Of a stretch of 36,489 bases of DNA, positions 23,639-32,069 are shown one piece after another. The stretch is taken from NCBI GenBank assembly GCA_029237685.1, contig JAQZBV010000014.1, forward strand, positions 1 to 36,489, written 5' to 3'. How positions within the stretch are numbered: position 1 is the first letter of the stretch; each line of letters begins with the position of its first letter. The notes under the pieces were generated by a model that saw only the letters and a program-made list of their open reading frames with translations, was not told where the DNA came from and did no database searches. A program made the position numbers and the translations under genes. This stretch comes from Cytophagaceae bacterium (lineage in GTDB: Bacteria > Bacteroidota > Bacteroidia > Cytophagales > Cytophagaceae).

Positions 23639-24688
23639 ATGAAAAACACATTACTTCTTTTATGTCTTTACAGCGTGGTGAGCTTTGCACAAGCACAATC
23701 GAAAATAGCGCAAGTTTATATTGCACCGTTCCGTCACGATGCAGAGGGAGCCTATACACTTATTCATGATGACTTCGGTGCGCAATATGCCAGAGGAATT
23801 GAAGAGTATATTGACACCATGACTTACAATAGAAAGTTGCCTATTTGTTTTGCCGCCATTACCGGAGAATGTGATCAAGAAGATTGGACAAAAGCGAAAG
23901 CAATGATTGCTCATGGCCATCAAATTCTAAATCACACCATGAGTCACAAGTGCGGTCAACCCCAGAACTGGTGTACTTTTGGCAATTGGGACGAAAAAGA
24001 TTTCCCGACAGAGATTGATAAGAGTACAGAACTTATTTGGAAGAATACCGGTAAGCATCCGGCCTTCTTTATTTTCCCTTTTGACTTATCCACGGATACG
24101 ATGGTGAATTACCTGAGAGCCAAACATTACCTGGGTGCCAGAGCAGGTAAGGTCAATATGTTAAACGACAAAAAACTAAATGATCCTTTCCTGTTAAACT
24201 ATACCGTCTTCAGACCAGGTGAACCGCATACGGCTTTAAATGAATTCGCCGATAAAGCCATTCAATCTAAATCATGGGCCATACGTGTCATGCATGGTAT
24301 AGAAGATGAGAGCTGGGCACACATCACAGCAGAAGAATATGCAACACATTTGAATCACCTGCAGCGACAGATACAAAATCACAAACTATGGATGGCCACT
24401 CTTTCCGATGTAGTGACTTATCAATACATCAAAGAAACCTCAGACGTGGCTATAACTGATGAAAATAAAAAGGGACAAGCCACTCAAATCACTTTAGAAC
24501 CCTTGAATGCCAAACTACCAGACGAAAAGCTATTAACCAATCATTCCTTAACGATTGTTTTGACGCAGACAGGGAGTACACCCAAAAGCATTACACAAGA
24601 AACTCAAGCTGTTCCTTTCGAAGTGCGCGATGGCAAAATAATAATGGAAGTAAATACCTTGCTTCATGAAATTGTATTGACTTATTAA
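23639..24688 (+). CDS. Exported polysaccharide deacetylase-like protein (NodB homology)
   Basis: 349 residues. Signal peptide MKNTLLLLCLYSVVSFAQA. NodB-type catalytic features: IHDDFG (H43, D44, D45; usual form TFDD), metal histidines H99 and H103 in HQILNHTMSHKCG, and a late histidine in VMHGIEDESWAH. The C-terminal 90 residues form a beta-rich appendage (SLTIVLTQTGSTPKSITQET). Probably a metal-dependent deacetylase acting on a cell-envelope or foreign glycan; substrate unknown. It starts 61 bp after pruA and ends 9 bp before the KefF-like gene. Confidence 0.82.
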   Translation: MKNTLLLLCLYSVVSFAQAQSKIAQVYIAPFRHDAEGAYTLIHDDFGAQYARGIEEYIDTMTYNRKLPICFAAITGECDQEDWTKAKAMIAHGHQILNHTMSHKCGQPQNWCTFGNWDEKDFPTEIDKSTELIWKNTGKHPAFFIFPFDLSTDTMVNYLRAKHYLGARAGKVNMLNDKKLNDPFLLNYTVFRPGEPHTALNEFADKAIQSKSWAIRVMHGIEDESWAHITAEEYATHLNHLQRQIQNHKLWMATLSDVVTYQYIKETSDVAITDENKKGQATQITLEPLNAKLPDEKLLTNHSLTIVLTQTGSTPKSITQETQAVPFEVRDGKIIMEVNTLLHEIVLTY

Positions 24689-24697
24689 GCAGCCGTT

Positions 24698-25303
24698 ATG
24701 AATAAAATACTCATACTCTTTGCTCATCCAAAATTTGAAAAGTCCAAAGCGAATCAGGCTTTGGTAAGTAACATCCCAAAAGATCCTTTCATTACCTTTC
24801 ACGATTTGTATGAAACGTATCCGGACTTTAACATCGATGTGGCTTACGAACAAAAACTTTTATCAGAACATCAAATTGTTGTCTGGCACCATCCCTTCTT
24901 TTGGTACAGTGCCCCTCCTTTGATGAAGCAATGGATTGACCTGGTACTTGATTTCGGTTGGGCATACGGGCCCGGCGGAAATGCCTTAGAAGGGAAATTG
25001 ATATTTAATACCATCACTTCCGGAGGACCTAGAGAAGTCTACAATACCGAAGGCTATAATCGATTTACGATCAACGAACTCTTAGCGCCATTCAATCAAA
25101 CGGCTTTCCTCTGCAAGATGAAATACCTTCCACCGTTTGCCATACAAGGCACACACCGCATCGCTCAGGAAGAGCTCGATAAAAAAGCGGCTTTGTACGG
25201 TCAGGTATTGCACAAAATGATTTACGAAGAATTTGATACCAACGACATACAACAATACGAGTTCATGGATCAATGGATCGAAGCTGTGAATGAACGTGTA
25301 TAA
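24698..25303 (+). CDS. KefF/KefG-like NAD(P)H quinone oxidoreductase
   Basis: 201 residues, flavodoxin-like fold. It begins with a phosphate-loop strand MNKILILFAHPKFEKSKANQ, then VVWHHPFFWYSAPPLMKQWI, DLVLDFGWAYGPGGNALEGK and TSGGPREVY, all typical of KefF/KefG/MdaB-type FMN or FAD quinone reductases. In E. coli such proteins bind and activate KefC or KefB. The KefC-like antiporter follows by 30 bp, supporting the same role here. Which of KefF or KefG it matches cannot be decided by eye. Confidence 0.9.
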   Translation: MNKILILFAHPKFEKSKANQALVSNIPKDPFITFHDLYETYPDFNIDVAYEQKLLSEHQIVVWHHPFFWYSAPPLMKQWIDLVLDFGWAYGPGGNALEGKLIFNTITSGGPREVYNTEGYNRFTINELLAPFNQTAFLCKMKYLPPFAIQGTHRIAQEELDKKAALYGQVLHKMIYEEFDTNDIQQYEFMDQWIEAVNERV

Positions 25304-25333
25304 TAAACAAATCACCACATTAAATAAAAAGCT

Positions 25334-27211
25334 ATGGAAGGATTTTTAAGTCAGGCCGTCGTTTACCTCGCAGCAGCCATCGTTTGTGTGCCGATCGCGA
25401 AAAAGCTGGGCATGGGCTCTGTGCTGGGATACCTCTTAGCCGGTATTTTGATCGGACCTTTTGTACTAGGATTTATTGGTAACGAAGGAAAAGACATCAT
25501 GCACTTTGCAGAATTCGGAGTAGTGATGATGTTATTTCTTATCGGATTAGAATTAGAACCTTCACACATCTGGCGCATGAGGCAACTCATAGCCGGTATG
25601 GGCATGCTTCAATTGTGCGGTACTTCCATGTTACTTTTTGCCGGTGCAGTAGCTTTAAAATTTCCATGGCAAGCCGCTCTCGCCATCAGTTTAGCCTTCT
25701 CCATGTCATCCACAGCCATTGTCCTACAATCTCTCAAAGAAAAAGGATTGATGCAAACGGCAGCCGGTAACAGTTCTTTCGCTGTACTCTTGTTTCAAGA
25801 TATCGCTGTGATTCCTATCCTGGCCTTTTTACCGTTGATCGCTTTAGCAGCACCGCGCTTAGGTGATCCTGCGCACCATACGTTGCTGGAAGATTTTCCA
25901 TCCTGGATGAAAACCGTCGCAGTCATTCTCTCCGTGGCCCTAGTTATCTTGGCCGGACGATACATTGTTGTGCCATTACTGCGTGTGATTGCCAAGACAC
26001 ACCTGCGAGAACTTTTTACAGCCAGTGCCTTATTGATTGTGTTAGCGATCGCTTACCTGATGGAAATCGTAGGCTTGAGTCCGGCCCTCGGAACCTTCTT
26101 AGCCGGAGTAGTATTGGCCAACAGCGAATACCGCCACGAACTAGAAGGCGATCTGGAGCCCTTTAAAGGATTGCTATTGGGCTTGTTCTTCATCGCTGTG
26201 GGAGCCTCCATCAATTTTGAACTCATTAAGAACAATGCCACTACACTTGTACTCATTGTAACAGGTACGATGCTGATCAAAGCGTTCGTACTGTTCATAA
26301 CGGGGAAAATATTTGAACTTAAATTTAATCAAAACTTATTATTCGCCATCGGTCTTTCACAAGTGGGAGAATTTGCCTTCGTCTTGTTCTCTTTCATCAA
26401 TGAACTGAATTTACTTTCTACCAAATGGGTAAACCTCATGATGGCTGCTACAGCCATTACCATGACAATTACTCCCTTGCTTTTATTGATCAATGATAAA
26501 TTGATTCAACCGAAACTCAACGCGAAGTCCAAAGATGAACGCGAACCGGAAGTTTCTAATTACAACCGCCGCGTAGTCATTGCAGGGTTTTCACATTTTG
26601 GAAGTACGATCGGACGATTTCTGCGGGCCAATAAAATAGAATGTACCATTCTTGACAATGATTCTGACCAGGTAGATCTTCTGCGCAAAATGGGATTTCA
26701 GGTACACTATGGAGATGCTACACGGGCAGACCTCATGGAAATAGCGGGCGCGCAGGAAGCGGAAATTTTGATCATTGCCATTAACGAACCGGAAACGACC
26801 AAACGTGTAGCGGAAATGGCGAAAAAACATTTCCCGAATCTTGAAATCATGGTCAGGGCGCAGGACCGTTATGAAGCCTATGAGATCATGGATCTTGGAT
26901 TAAGAAATATATACCGCGATACCATTGATACCTCTATACGATTAGGAGTAGATGTTTTGAAAAAATTAGGATTCAGAAATTATACCGCTACACGTGCCGG
27001 ACAAAATTTTCTTAAATACGATGAAGAGGCCATGTGGCGATTGGCGAAAAACAGACATAACCTTAAACAATACATATCCGATGTAAAACAAGAAATGGCA
27101 CAGCAGGAGGAAATTTTATCCGGAGACTTGCATGCACACCCCGCGCATCTCGATCATGCCTGGGATAGCGAAACCATTCGCGAAGCTATTAACACCAACA
27201 ATAAGAACTAA
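25334..27211 (+). CDS. KefB/KefC-type potassium-proton antiporter with RCK domain
   Basis: 625 residues. Residues 1-390 are a CPA2 antiporter with about 12-13 membrane segments (MGSVLGYLLAGILIGPFVLG; FGVVMMLFLIGLELEP; SFAVLLFQDIAVIPILAFLP with the transport aspartate; VGLSPALGTFLAGVVLA). An RCK/KTN Rossmann domain follows (about 415-535): NRRVVIAGFSHFGSTIGRFL...VHYGDATRADLMEIAGA. The nucleotide loop reads GFSHFG where E. coli KefC has GFGRFG. The last 90 residues are a charged, partly coiled tail (LKQYISDVKQEMAQQEEIL) with a His-rich HAHPAHLDHAW. The partner oxidoreductase is just upstream. Potassium efflux in electrophile stress is the family role. Confidence 0.92.
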   Translation: MEGFLSQAVVYLAAAIVCVPIAKKLGMGSVLGYLLAGILIGPFVLGFIGNEGKDIMHFAEFGVVMMLFLIGLELEPSHIWRMRQLIAGMGMLQLCGTSMLLFAGAVALKFPWQAALAISLAFSMSSTAIVLQSLKEKGLMQTAAGNSSFAVLLFQDIAVIPILAFLPLIALAAPRLGDPAHHTLLEDFPSWMKTVAVILSVALVILAGRYIVVPLLRVIAKTHLRELFTASALLIVLAIAYLMEIVGLSPALGTFLAGVVLANSEYRHELEGDLEPFKGLLLGLFFIAVGASINFELIKNNATTLVLIVTGTMLIKAFVLFITGKIFELKFNQNLLFAIGLSQVGEFAFVLFSFINELNLLSTKWVNLMMAATAITMTITPLLLLINDKLIQPKLNAKSKDEREPEVSNYNRRVVIAGFSHFGSTIGRFLRANKIECTILDNDSDQVDLLRKMGFQVHYGDATRADLMEIAGAQEAEILIIAINEPETTKRVAEMAKKHFPNLEIMVRAQDRYEAYEIMDLGLRNIYRDTIDTSIRLGVDVLKKLGFRNYTATRAGQNFLKYDEEAMWRLAKNRHNLKQYISDVKQEMAQQEEILSGDLHAHPAHLDHAWDSETIREAINTNNKN

Positions 27212-27228
27212 TTTTAAACTATCTTTTT

Positions 27229-27816
27229 ATGAATCCCATTCTGAATCAAAACCTATTTTTAGTCAAAGAACATGTCGGCATGTTCAAAGCGTCTAACAAT
27301 TTTGACATTTACAATCCTGCGACAAAAGAAATCGTGTTGACTTGCAGAGAGCCAAATTTAGGCTTTCTCACTAAAATTCTCCGCTTCACAGATTATAAGC
27401 GCATGACTCCTTTTGATATAGAAGTAGCAACGCCAAGCGGTGAAAGAATATTATCCGTAAGAAGAGGTGTTTCATTATTCGTGTCAACAGTAGAAGTATT
27501 TGATGAAAACGATCACCGTGTCGGAATATTCAAACAAAAGTTTTTCTCCATAGGTGGCAAGTTCAATGTACTCGACGACAACGAAAATATAATATGCACC
27601 CTACAAGGAAAATGGACAAGCTGGGATTTCAAATTCATGAAAGACAAAGAAGAATATGCGCATGTTACTAAAAAATGGGCCGGTATCGGAAAAGAATTCT
27701 TCACTACTGCTGACAACTATGTATTGGAAATCAAAGATACTGTGCCAGAAAATGATCCTTTGAGATTATTGGTTTTGGCTGCGGTACTTTGCATTGATAT
27801 GGTATTGAAAGAATAA
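27229..27816 (+). CDS. LURP-one/scramblase-like beta-barrel protein
   Basis: 195 residues resembling the LURP-one-related/phospholipid scramblase (tubby-like) fold: a 12-stranded barrel around a central helix. Diagnostic stretches are NQNLFLVKEHVGMFKASNNF, IYNPATKEIVLTCREPN, FDIEVATPSGERILSVRRGV, SVRRGVSLFVSTVEVFDENDHRVG broken into strands, and a hydrophobic final helix LRLLVLAAVLCIDMVLKE, typical of this fold. Biochemical role unknown in bacteria. It lies 17 bp after the antiporter gene and probably belongs to its operon. A TTAGTTG tandem tract starts one base after its stop. Confidence 0.8.
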   Translation: MNPILNQNLFLVKEHVGMFKASNNFDIYNPATKEIVLTCREPNLGFLTKILRFTDYKRMTPFDIEVATPSGERILSVRRGVSLFVSTVEVFDENDHRVGIFKQKFFSIGGKFNVLDDNENIICTLQGKWTSWDFKFMKDKEEYAHVTKKWAGIGKEFFTTADNYVLEIKDTVPENDPLRLLVLAAVLCIDMVLKE

Positions 27817-27817
27817 G

Positions 27818-27845
27818 TTAGTTGTTAGTTGTTAGTTGTTAGTTG
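27818..27845. repeat. Four perfect tandem copies of TTAGTTG
   Basis: A heptanucleotide repeated exactly four times, starting one base after the stop codon at 27816. It uses the same unit and strand orientation relative to the upstream gene as the tract at 9417. No inverted counterpart follows. Confidence 0.85.
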
Positions 27846-27880
27846 TTTTAAATATATTTCTGAATTTATCTTTCTATGCT

Positions 27881-29455
27881 ATGAGAAAAAAATGTTATAC
27901 ACTCCTGCTGATGATGCTCATGGCTGTATCAGCTCATGCACAAGTGCAGCTTTTATTGCCACCAACAGAACCGCAAAAGGCGGAACTCAAAAAACTCATC
28001 AAGAACTACGAAACGTATGTCAATACCATGACAAGCAAAACCGTAGCTACTGATGCCAAGAAATTAGCTTCGGTAAAATACATGAGAGAGAATTTGATGA
28101 AGGGAACGGTTTATTTCATCAATGATTTAGATACTACTGATACCAGTAAGAAATTTCCTTTTCTCACTTACATGAACAAGCTGGAAGGTTCTTATGGCGG
28201 AGGAAGCGTACATACTGTTTCTTCTACTTTGTTATTTGACAAAATCAAATTCGATCAATGGAGAAGATTCTATTATGCGGAAGTGAAAACGAGTGAGACC
28301 ATTCAGTGGAAAGAACTGGTAAATACTAAAAGGCTAGTCACAGATAGTGTTACAAAAGTAACAGACAGCATGACTGTGGTCGATACCCTTACGAGAACGA
28401 AGAACTTCAAATTAACCTTCTTCATTCGCTTTGACAAAATGGGCACAGGCTACTCCAATTACAAACTGTGGGCGATCACAGGGCCAGGTGAGATGCCTGA
28501 ATTACCACCGCTTGAACCCTTGCAACAGTGGTGGACTAGCTTATCACCAGAATGGAAAACTTCATTAAGTGCTTTAAGAAAGATTGAAGAATATCCGGCG
28601 GAAACGGATATAGAAAAATTAACTTATCAGCCTGAGTTGGATTTCAGCAATGCCGTGATGACTACTTATGAGCCTTTGTCCAAATTTACGAATGTTAAAA
28701 AGTTAACCATTGCAGGCGCTTCCATCAATAGCTTTGAACCGATCGCTAAGATGTCCGGTCTTCTGTACCTGGATATTTCCAAATCAAAAATAACATCCAT
28801 TGAAGGTGTTCAAAAGCTAACCAAGCTCGAAGAATTTTACTGCATCGGCAATAAATTAACGACCATCGCTCCAATTGCTACGTGCGTAAGTCTGATCAAA
28901 TTTAATTGTTCTGAAAATGAACTGGAAGACATTTCCGCGGTGAAAGACTTGATCAATCTGAAAGAGTTGAATGTTTCCCTCAATATCAAAATGAAAAACA
29001 TTGATGCGGTAAAAGGATTGGTGAACATGGAAAAAATTTCTTTCCGAAAAATTGAAATCAAAGATTTAACACCGGTTCAAAACATGCCCAACCTGGTGTA
29101 CCTGGATGCATACAATACAGGAGTAACTTCTTTGGAGCCTATCAGAAACATGCAGAAGATCTTTCATCTGGATTTGTCCAGCAATAAACTGACTACGTTA
29201 GATCCCATACGCAATTACAAATACTTATTGCGTTTGTACTTGAATACATCGAGTATACAGGATTATAGTATCATTGACAACTTTACTTTATTACGAGAGT
29301 TAGATATTTCAAACTGTCCGCAGATAAAGACTTTGGGAGGTATACATAAACTGGATTTTCTCACTTCATTAAAGTGTATCCATACCAGTATCGATAAAGG
29401 AGAGATTGCGCGGTTTAAGAAGAACCATCCGAATTGTGGAGTGACTTATTATTAA
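27881..29455 (+). CDS. Secreted leucine-rich-repeat protein
   Basis: 524 residues from the ATG at 27881 (MRKKCYTLLLMMLMAVSAHA); the frame is open 15 codons upstream into the repeat tract but without a signal-like start. Signal peptidase cleavage after AHA. Residues 25-230 are a unique domain with helices (PTEPQKAELKKLIKNYETYV) and beta strands. Residues about 245-510 hold roughly ten internalin-like LRRs of 21-23 residues (for example MSGLLYLDISKSKITSIEGV and MQKIFHLDLSSNKLTTLDPI). No sorting domain or anchor is visible at the end. It may mediate protein binding at the cell surface or in the periplasm; the partner is unknown. Confidence 0.88.
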   Translation: MRKKCYTLLLMMLMAVSAHAQVQLLLPPTEPQKAELKKLIKNYETYVNTMTSKTVATDAKKLASVKYMRENLMKGTVYFINDLDTTDTSKKFPFLTYMNKLEGSYGGGSVHTVSSTLLFDKIKFDQWRRFYYAEVKTSETIQWKELVNTKRLVTDSVTKVTDSMTVVDTLTRTKNFKLTFFIRFDKMGTGYSNYKLWAITGPGEMPELPPLEPLQQWWTSLSPEWKTSLSALRKIEEYPAETDIEKLTYQPELDFSNAVMTTYEPLSKFTNVKKLTIAGASINSFEPIAKMSGLLYLDISKSKITSIEGVQKLTKLEEFYCIGNKLTTIAPIATCVSLIKFNCSENELEDISAVKDLINLKELNVSLNIKMKNIDAVKGLVNMEKISFRKIEIKDLTPVQNMPNLVYLDAYNTGVTSLEPIRNMQKIFHLDLSSNKLTTLDPIRNYKYLLRLYLNTSSIQDYSIIDNFTLLRELDISNCPQIKTLGGIHKLDFLTSLKCIHTSIDKGEIARFKKNHPNCGVTYY

Positions 29456-29493
29456 AAAAGAAGAGGCCCATGGTAGAATGGGCCTTCTTTTTT
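29454..29493. terminator. Bidirectional terminator
   Basis: AGAGGCCCAT pairs with ATGGGCC-TTCT across a short loop, with an A6 run before and T6 run after. It separates the convergent LRR and H1-like genes. Confidence 0.8.
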
Positions 29494-29500
29494 ACATCAT

Positions 29501-29890
29501 CTAAGATTTCTTCTTGGCTGTTTTTTTCTTCGCTGTAGACTTTTTTGCCGCCTTCTTTTTAGCTGTGCCTTTCTTTGCGGCCGTTTTCTTAGCTGTCGAT
29601 TTTTTAGCACTAGACTTCTTAGTTACTGATTTCTTTGCGGTTGATTTCTTAGTAGCTTTTTTGGCTGTACTTTTCTTCGCAGAAGATTTTTTAGTCACTG
29701 ACTTCTTAGCACTGGATTTCTTTTTAGGAACTTTCGCTCCCTTTTCTCTTGCTTCAGAAAGACCAATAGCAATCGCTTGTTCTCTGCTCGTTACTTTCTT
29801 TCCACTTCTACCGGAACGAAGTGTTCCTCTTTTCTTGCGGTCCATGGCACTTTCCACCATTTCTCCTGCTTTTTTTGAATACTTTGCCAT
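29501..29890 (-). CDS. Histone H1-like basic protein (DUF6496-type N-terminus)
   Basis: 129 residues. Residues 1-55 (MAKYSKKAGEMVESAMDRKK...TSREQAIAIGLSEAREKG) match a small conserved domain found in bacterial basic proteins. Residues 56-129 are almost only Lys, Ala, Ser and Thr in AKKS/AKKT units, as in the DNA-binding tail of histone H1. The 17 residues KKSVTKKSSAKKSTAKK occur twice (62-78 and 86-102), a 24-residue duplication. It probably coats or compacts DNA in the cytoplasm. The long plus-strand open frame over it is a by-product of its repetitive codons. Confidence 0.88.
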   Translation of the reverse strand: MAKYSKKAGEMVESAMDRKKRGTLRSGRSGKKVTSREQAIAIGLSEAREKGAKVPKKKSSAKKSVTKKSSAKKSTAKKATKKSTAKKSVTKKSSAKKSTAKKTAAKKGTAKKKAAKKSTAKKKTAKKKS

Positions 29891-30013
29891 AATTGTAATT
29901 TAGATTGGTTCCCAGTCACAGAGATCTAAAAAACTGTGCCATGCTCTCCGATCTGGAAGTAATCATACAAAGACCTTATAAATACTGAGCTTCAGCGTTA
30001 TTGAATAACCATC

Positions 30014-30043
30014 AAAAAAAAGACAGGCCGTATAGACCTGTCT
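30014..30043 (-). terminator. Terminator of the iron-uptake operon
   Basis: AGACAGG (30021-30027) pairs with CCTGTCT (30037-30043). On the minus strand it is followed by a T8 run. It lies 26 bp after the stop of the DUF4198 gene. Confidence 0.75.
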
Positions 30044-30068
30044 ATTTATCTCCACAATTGTATGAATA

Positions 30069-30776
30069 CTACTTATTATTAACCTCTGTATCAAAAGTAG
30101 CAATGTGCATTACAGCTTTGTATTCTTTGCCATTGTGAGTACCGGTTGCCTTTTCACGATAAGAAGCTTCCACTACATAAAGACCATTCCATATCGCTTC
30201 TACAGTAGCTTCTCCTGCCTTCGCTTCTAAATGTTTCATCCAACCTGATGGTGCACCCACAGCTAATGATGCATCAGCAGCTACTTGATTTTTAAAAAGC
30301 GCCTTTACCTTTAACTCTTTGCCTTTTACATTAGTTTGAATAGCAAAGTCACTGAACGTAGCCCACTCCTTGCCAGTTACAGCAGTTCCTACCTGAACTT
30401 TAGCCGCTGCATAATAGATGTATTTTGTTGTGCCGAATACTTCCGCCACATCGTGCTTCACCGATAAAGTATAAACACCGTCTTGAGTAGGAGTAAAAGA
30501 AGTTGTGAAACCATTTCCGACTGCAGTTTTGGTCAATTCTTTTTGAGAACCGTCAGGCGCGGTTAGCCAAATAACAGCTTCAGCCGTATTGCTGAACCAT
30601 TTCTGAGTAGAATCTCTTTCATTCTCTCCATAGCCACCAAGAAATATTTTAGCAGTATGCACTTGACCAGATTTTCCTTTAGCAGAAGTTTCAATCCAGA
30701 TATTATGAGCAAAAGAAACAGTGCTTATAAATAATAAACAAAGAGGGAATAATAGATTTTTGATTATAGTTTTCAT
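30069..30776 (-). CDS. Exported DUF4198-type protein of the iron-uptake operon
   Basis: 235 residues. Signal peptide MKTIIKNLLFPLCLLFISTVSFA; the mature protein begins HNIWIETSAKG, so a histidine is exposed at the new N-terminus, a feature often linked with metal binding. Two beta-sandwich halves follow: AEAVIWLTAPDGSQKELTK, DGVYTLSVKHDVAEV, VKGKELKVKALFKNQ and WNGLYVVEASYREKATG. DUF4198 members are periplasmic and commonly accompany metal or PepSY-type transport genes; the molecular role is unknown. It is the last gene of the operon, 11 bp after the PepSY gene. Confidence 0.85.
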   Translation of the reverse strand: MKTIIKNLLFPLCLLFISTVSFAHNIWIETSAKGKSGQVHTAKIFLGGYGENERDSTQKWFSNTAEAVIWLTAPDGSQKELTKTAVGNGFTTSFTPTQDGVYTLSVKHDVAEVFGTTKYIYYAAAKVQVGTAVTGKEWATFSDFAIQTNVKGKELKVKALFKNQVAADASLAVGAPSGWMKHLEAKAGEATVEAIWNGLYVVEASYREKATGTHNGKEYKAVMHIATFDTEVNNK

Positions 30777-30787
30777 GATATAGATTT

Positions 30788-32050
30788 TTATTCAATATTA
30801 ACAATAGACGGGACTCTTCGCAACTTCACCGGTTGCGGTTTTGAAATTATTGGCTGCGTTTTTACTTTGTGTGTTTTCTTGTTCTTATCCTTTGGATCTT
30901 TACCCTTCTTTTTCTTCTTTCCCCACCAGATAATAAAACCTGTAATCGGAAGACTTGCACTTACAAGGCTCGCAAGAAATGCCAATACTTTTCCCGGGAA
31001 ACCTAATATACCGCCAACATGGATATCGTAACTGTACAAATGGATCTGACGATGCAAGCGCATCTCTTCTGCATGACCTTCAAACAAAGTTTTGCCTGAA
31101 AACTCTTTTCCTGAGTATTGATCAAAATACCTGTTCTTTGTATTGTAAAAAGTTCCCGGACGGTAATTGATCGTTGTTGAAATGATATCAGAAGCTGCTT
31201 TGCTCGGGAGACTCATGCTCATAGAAGCATTTTCCGGTTTTACTTTGAACTCGTTCCACCAGATCTGATCGATATGATTTACGGGAACAAAAGTAGAGAC
31301 TAAGACCGTGGTATCACTTAAAGGAGCTTTCGCATGCACTTCTGATTTACCTCCTGAAAATCCCCAATACAAGCCATCCGTAAACCACTGCAATCCGAAT
31401 GTCATACCGGTCAAGGCAATCATCAAAGCAATGACCATCGCATAAAATCCTGGAACGTTGTGCAAATCATAATTGACACGTTTCCATTTGGCTGACCATT
31501 TAATTTTAAAGCTTTTGTCTTGGTTACTTTTCTTCCAATTCTTTGGCCACCAAAGTACCAATCCTGTGATTAACAATACTACAAATATTACTGTAGCGTA
31601 AGACACTATAGGTTGTCCGATGTCTCTTGGAAGCCAAAGGTTAAAATGTCCCTCTAAGATAAACCTGAAAAAATCTCCGCCTTCGGCTTTCACATATAAT
31701 ACTTTGCCAGAATAAGGATCTAAATAAACCTGCGTGAATGATCTTTTCGGTTTGCGTGTAAACGAACTGACGACAACGCTTTTTCCAGGTTCAGGATACA
31801 TGATGCCTGTTACTTTTTTACCCTTCAACTCCGCCTTTGCCGCATCTATCAATACAGACGGAGGTAAATAGGCTTTACCTGTTACGTATTCCGTGTATTG
31901 ATAAGGCTCCGTAATGCTTTTAATCTCTTGTTCAAAAGCCAGTATACAACCTGTAATACTTACAACAACAACCACTATACCCGAGGCTAAACCAAGCCAA
32001 AGATGGAGCCATGCATTGATAGGTTTGAAGGGGGGGAACTTGAGCTTCAC
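30788..32050 (-). CDS. PepSY-associated inner-membrane protein (XusC/PiuB-like)
   Basis: 420 residues with about four membrane segments: 15-40 (LHLWLGLASGIVVVVVSITG), about 150-170 (VSYATVIFVVLLITGLVLWW), about 205-225 and about 350-375. PepSY-like periplasmic parts lie between (VSSFTRKPKRSFTQVYLDPY, SGKVLYVKAEGGDFF). Conserved histidines (LHLW, GHFNLW, DLHNVPGFY, HRQIHLYSYDIHVGG) may hold haem, as in the FoxB/PiuB family of siderophore reductases. The basic tail is unusual (KKKKKGKDPKDKNKKTHK). The start is GTG at 32050; no ATG is available before the first membrane segment. A 7-G run lies within codons 5-7. A 19-bp hairpin precedes the gene. Confidence 0.88.
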   Translation of the reverse strand: MKLKFPPFKPINAWLHLWLGLASGIVVVVVSITGCILAFEQEIKSITEPYQYTEYVTGKAYLPPSVLIDAAKAELKGKKVTGIMYPEPGKSVVVSSFTRKPKRSFTQVYLDPYSGKVLYVKAEGGDFFRFILEGHFNLWLPRDIGQPIVSYATVIFVVLLITGLVLWWPKNWKKSNQDKSFKIKWSAKWKRVNYDLHNVPGFYAMVIALMIALTGMTFGLQWFTDGLYWGFSGGKSEVHAKAPLSDTTVLVSTFVPVNHIDQIWWNEFKVKPENASMSMSLPSKAASDIISTTINYRPGTFYNTKNRYFDQYSGKEFSGKTLFEGHAEEMRLHRQIHLYSYDIHVGGILGFPGKVLAFLASLVSASLPITGFIIWWGKKKKKGKDPKDKNKKTHKVKTQPIISKPQPVKLRRVPSIVNIE

Positions 32051-32069
32051 AGTTTTATATATTCAATGA

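Noticed and set aside
7391-27845. Clusters of short repeats as a CRISPR array
   Set aside because: The repeats are contiguous heptamers or inverted pairs without regular unique spacers, and no cas-like gene is present.
27829-28053. 74-codon frame starting in the TTAGTTG tract
   Set aside because: It overlaps the LRR gene in another frame and derives its start from the repeat tract.
29514-29903. Long plus-strand open frame (129 codons) opposite the H1-like gene
   Set aside because: Its protein is a monotonous Phe/Leu/Ala/Val string, the exact mirror of the Lys/Ala/Ser/Thr codon repeats on the minus strand. The minus-strand product matches a known type.
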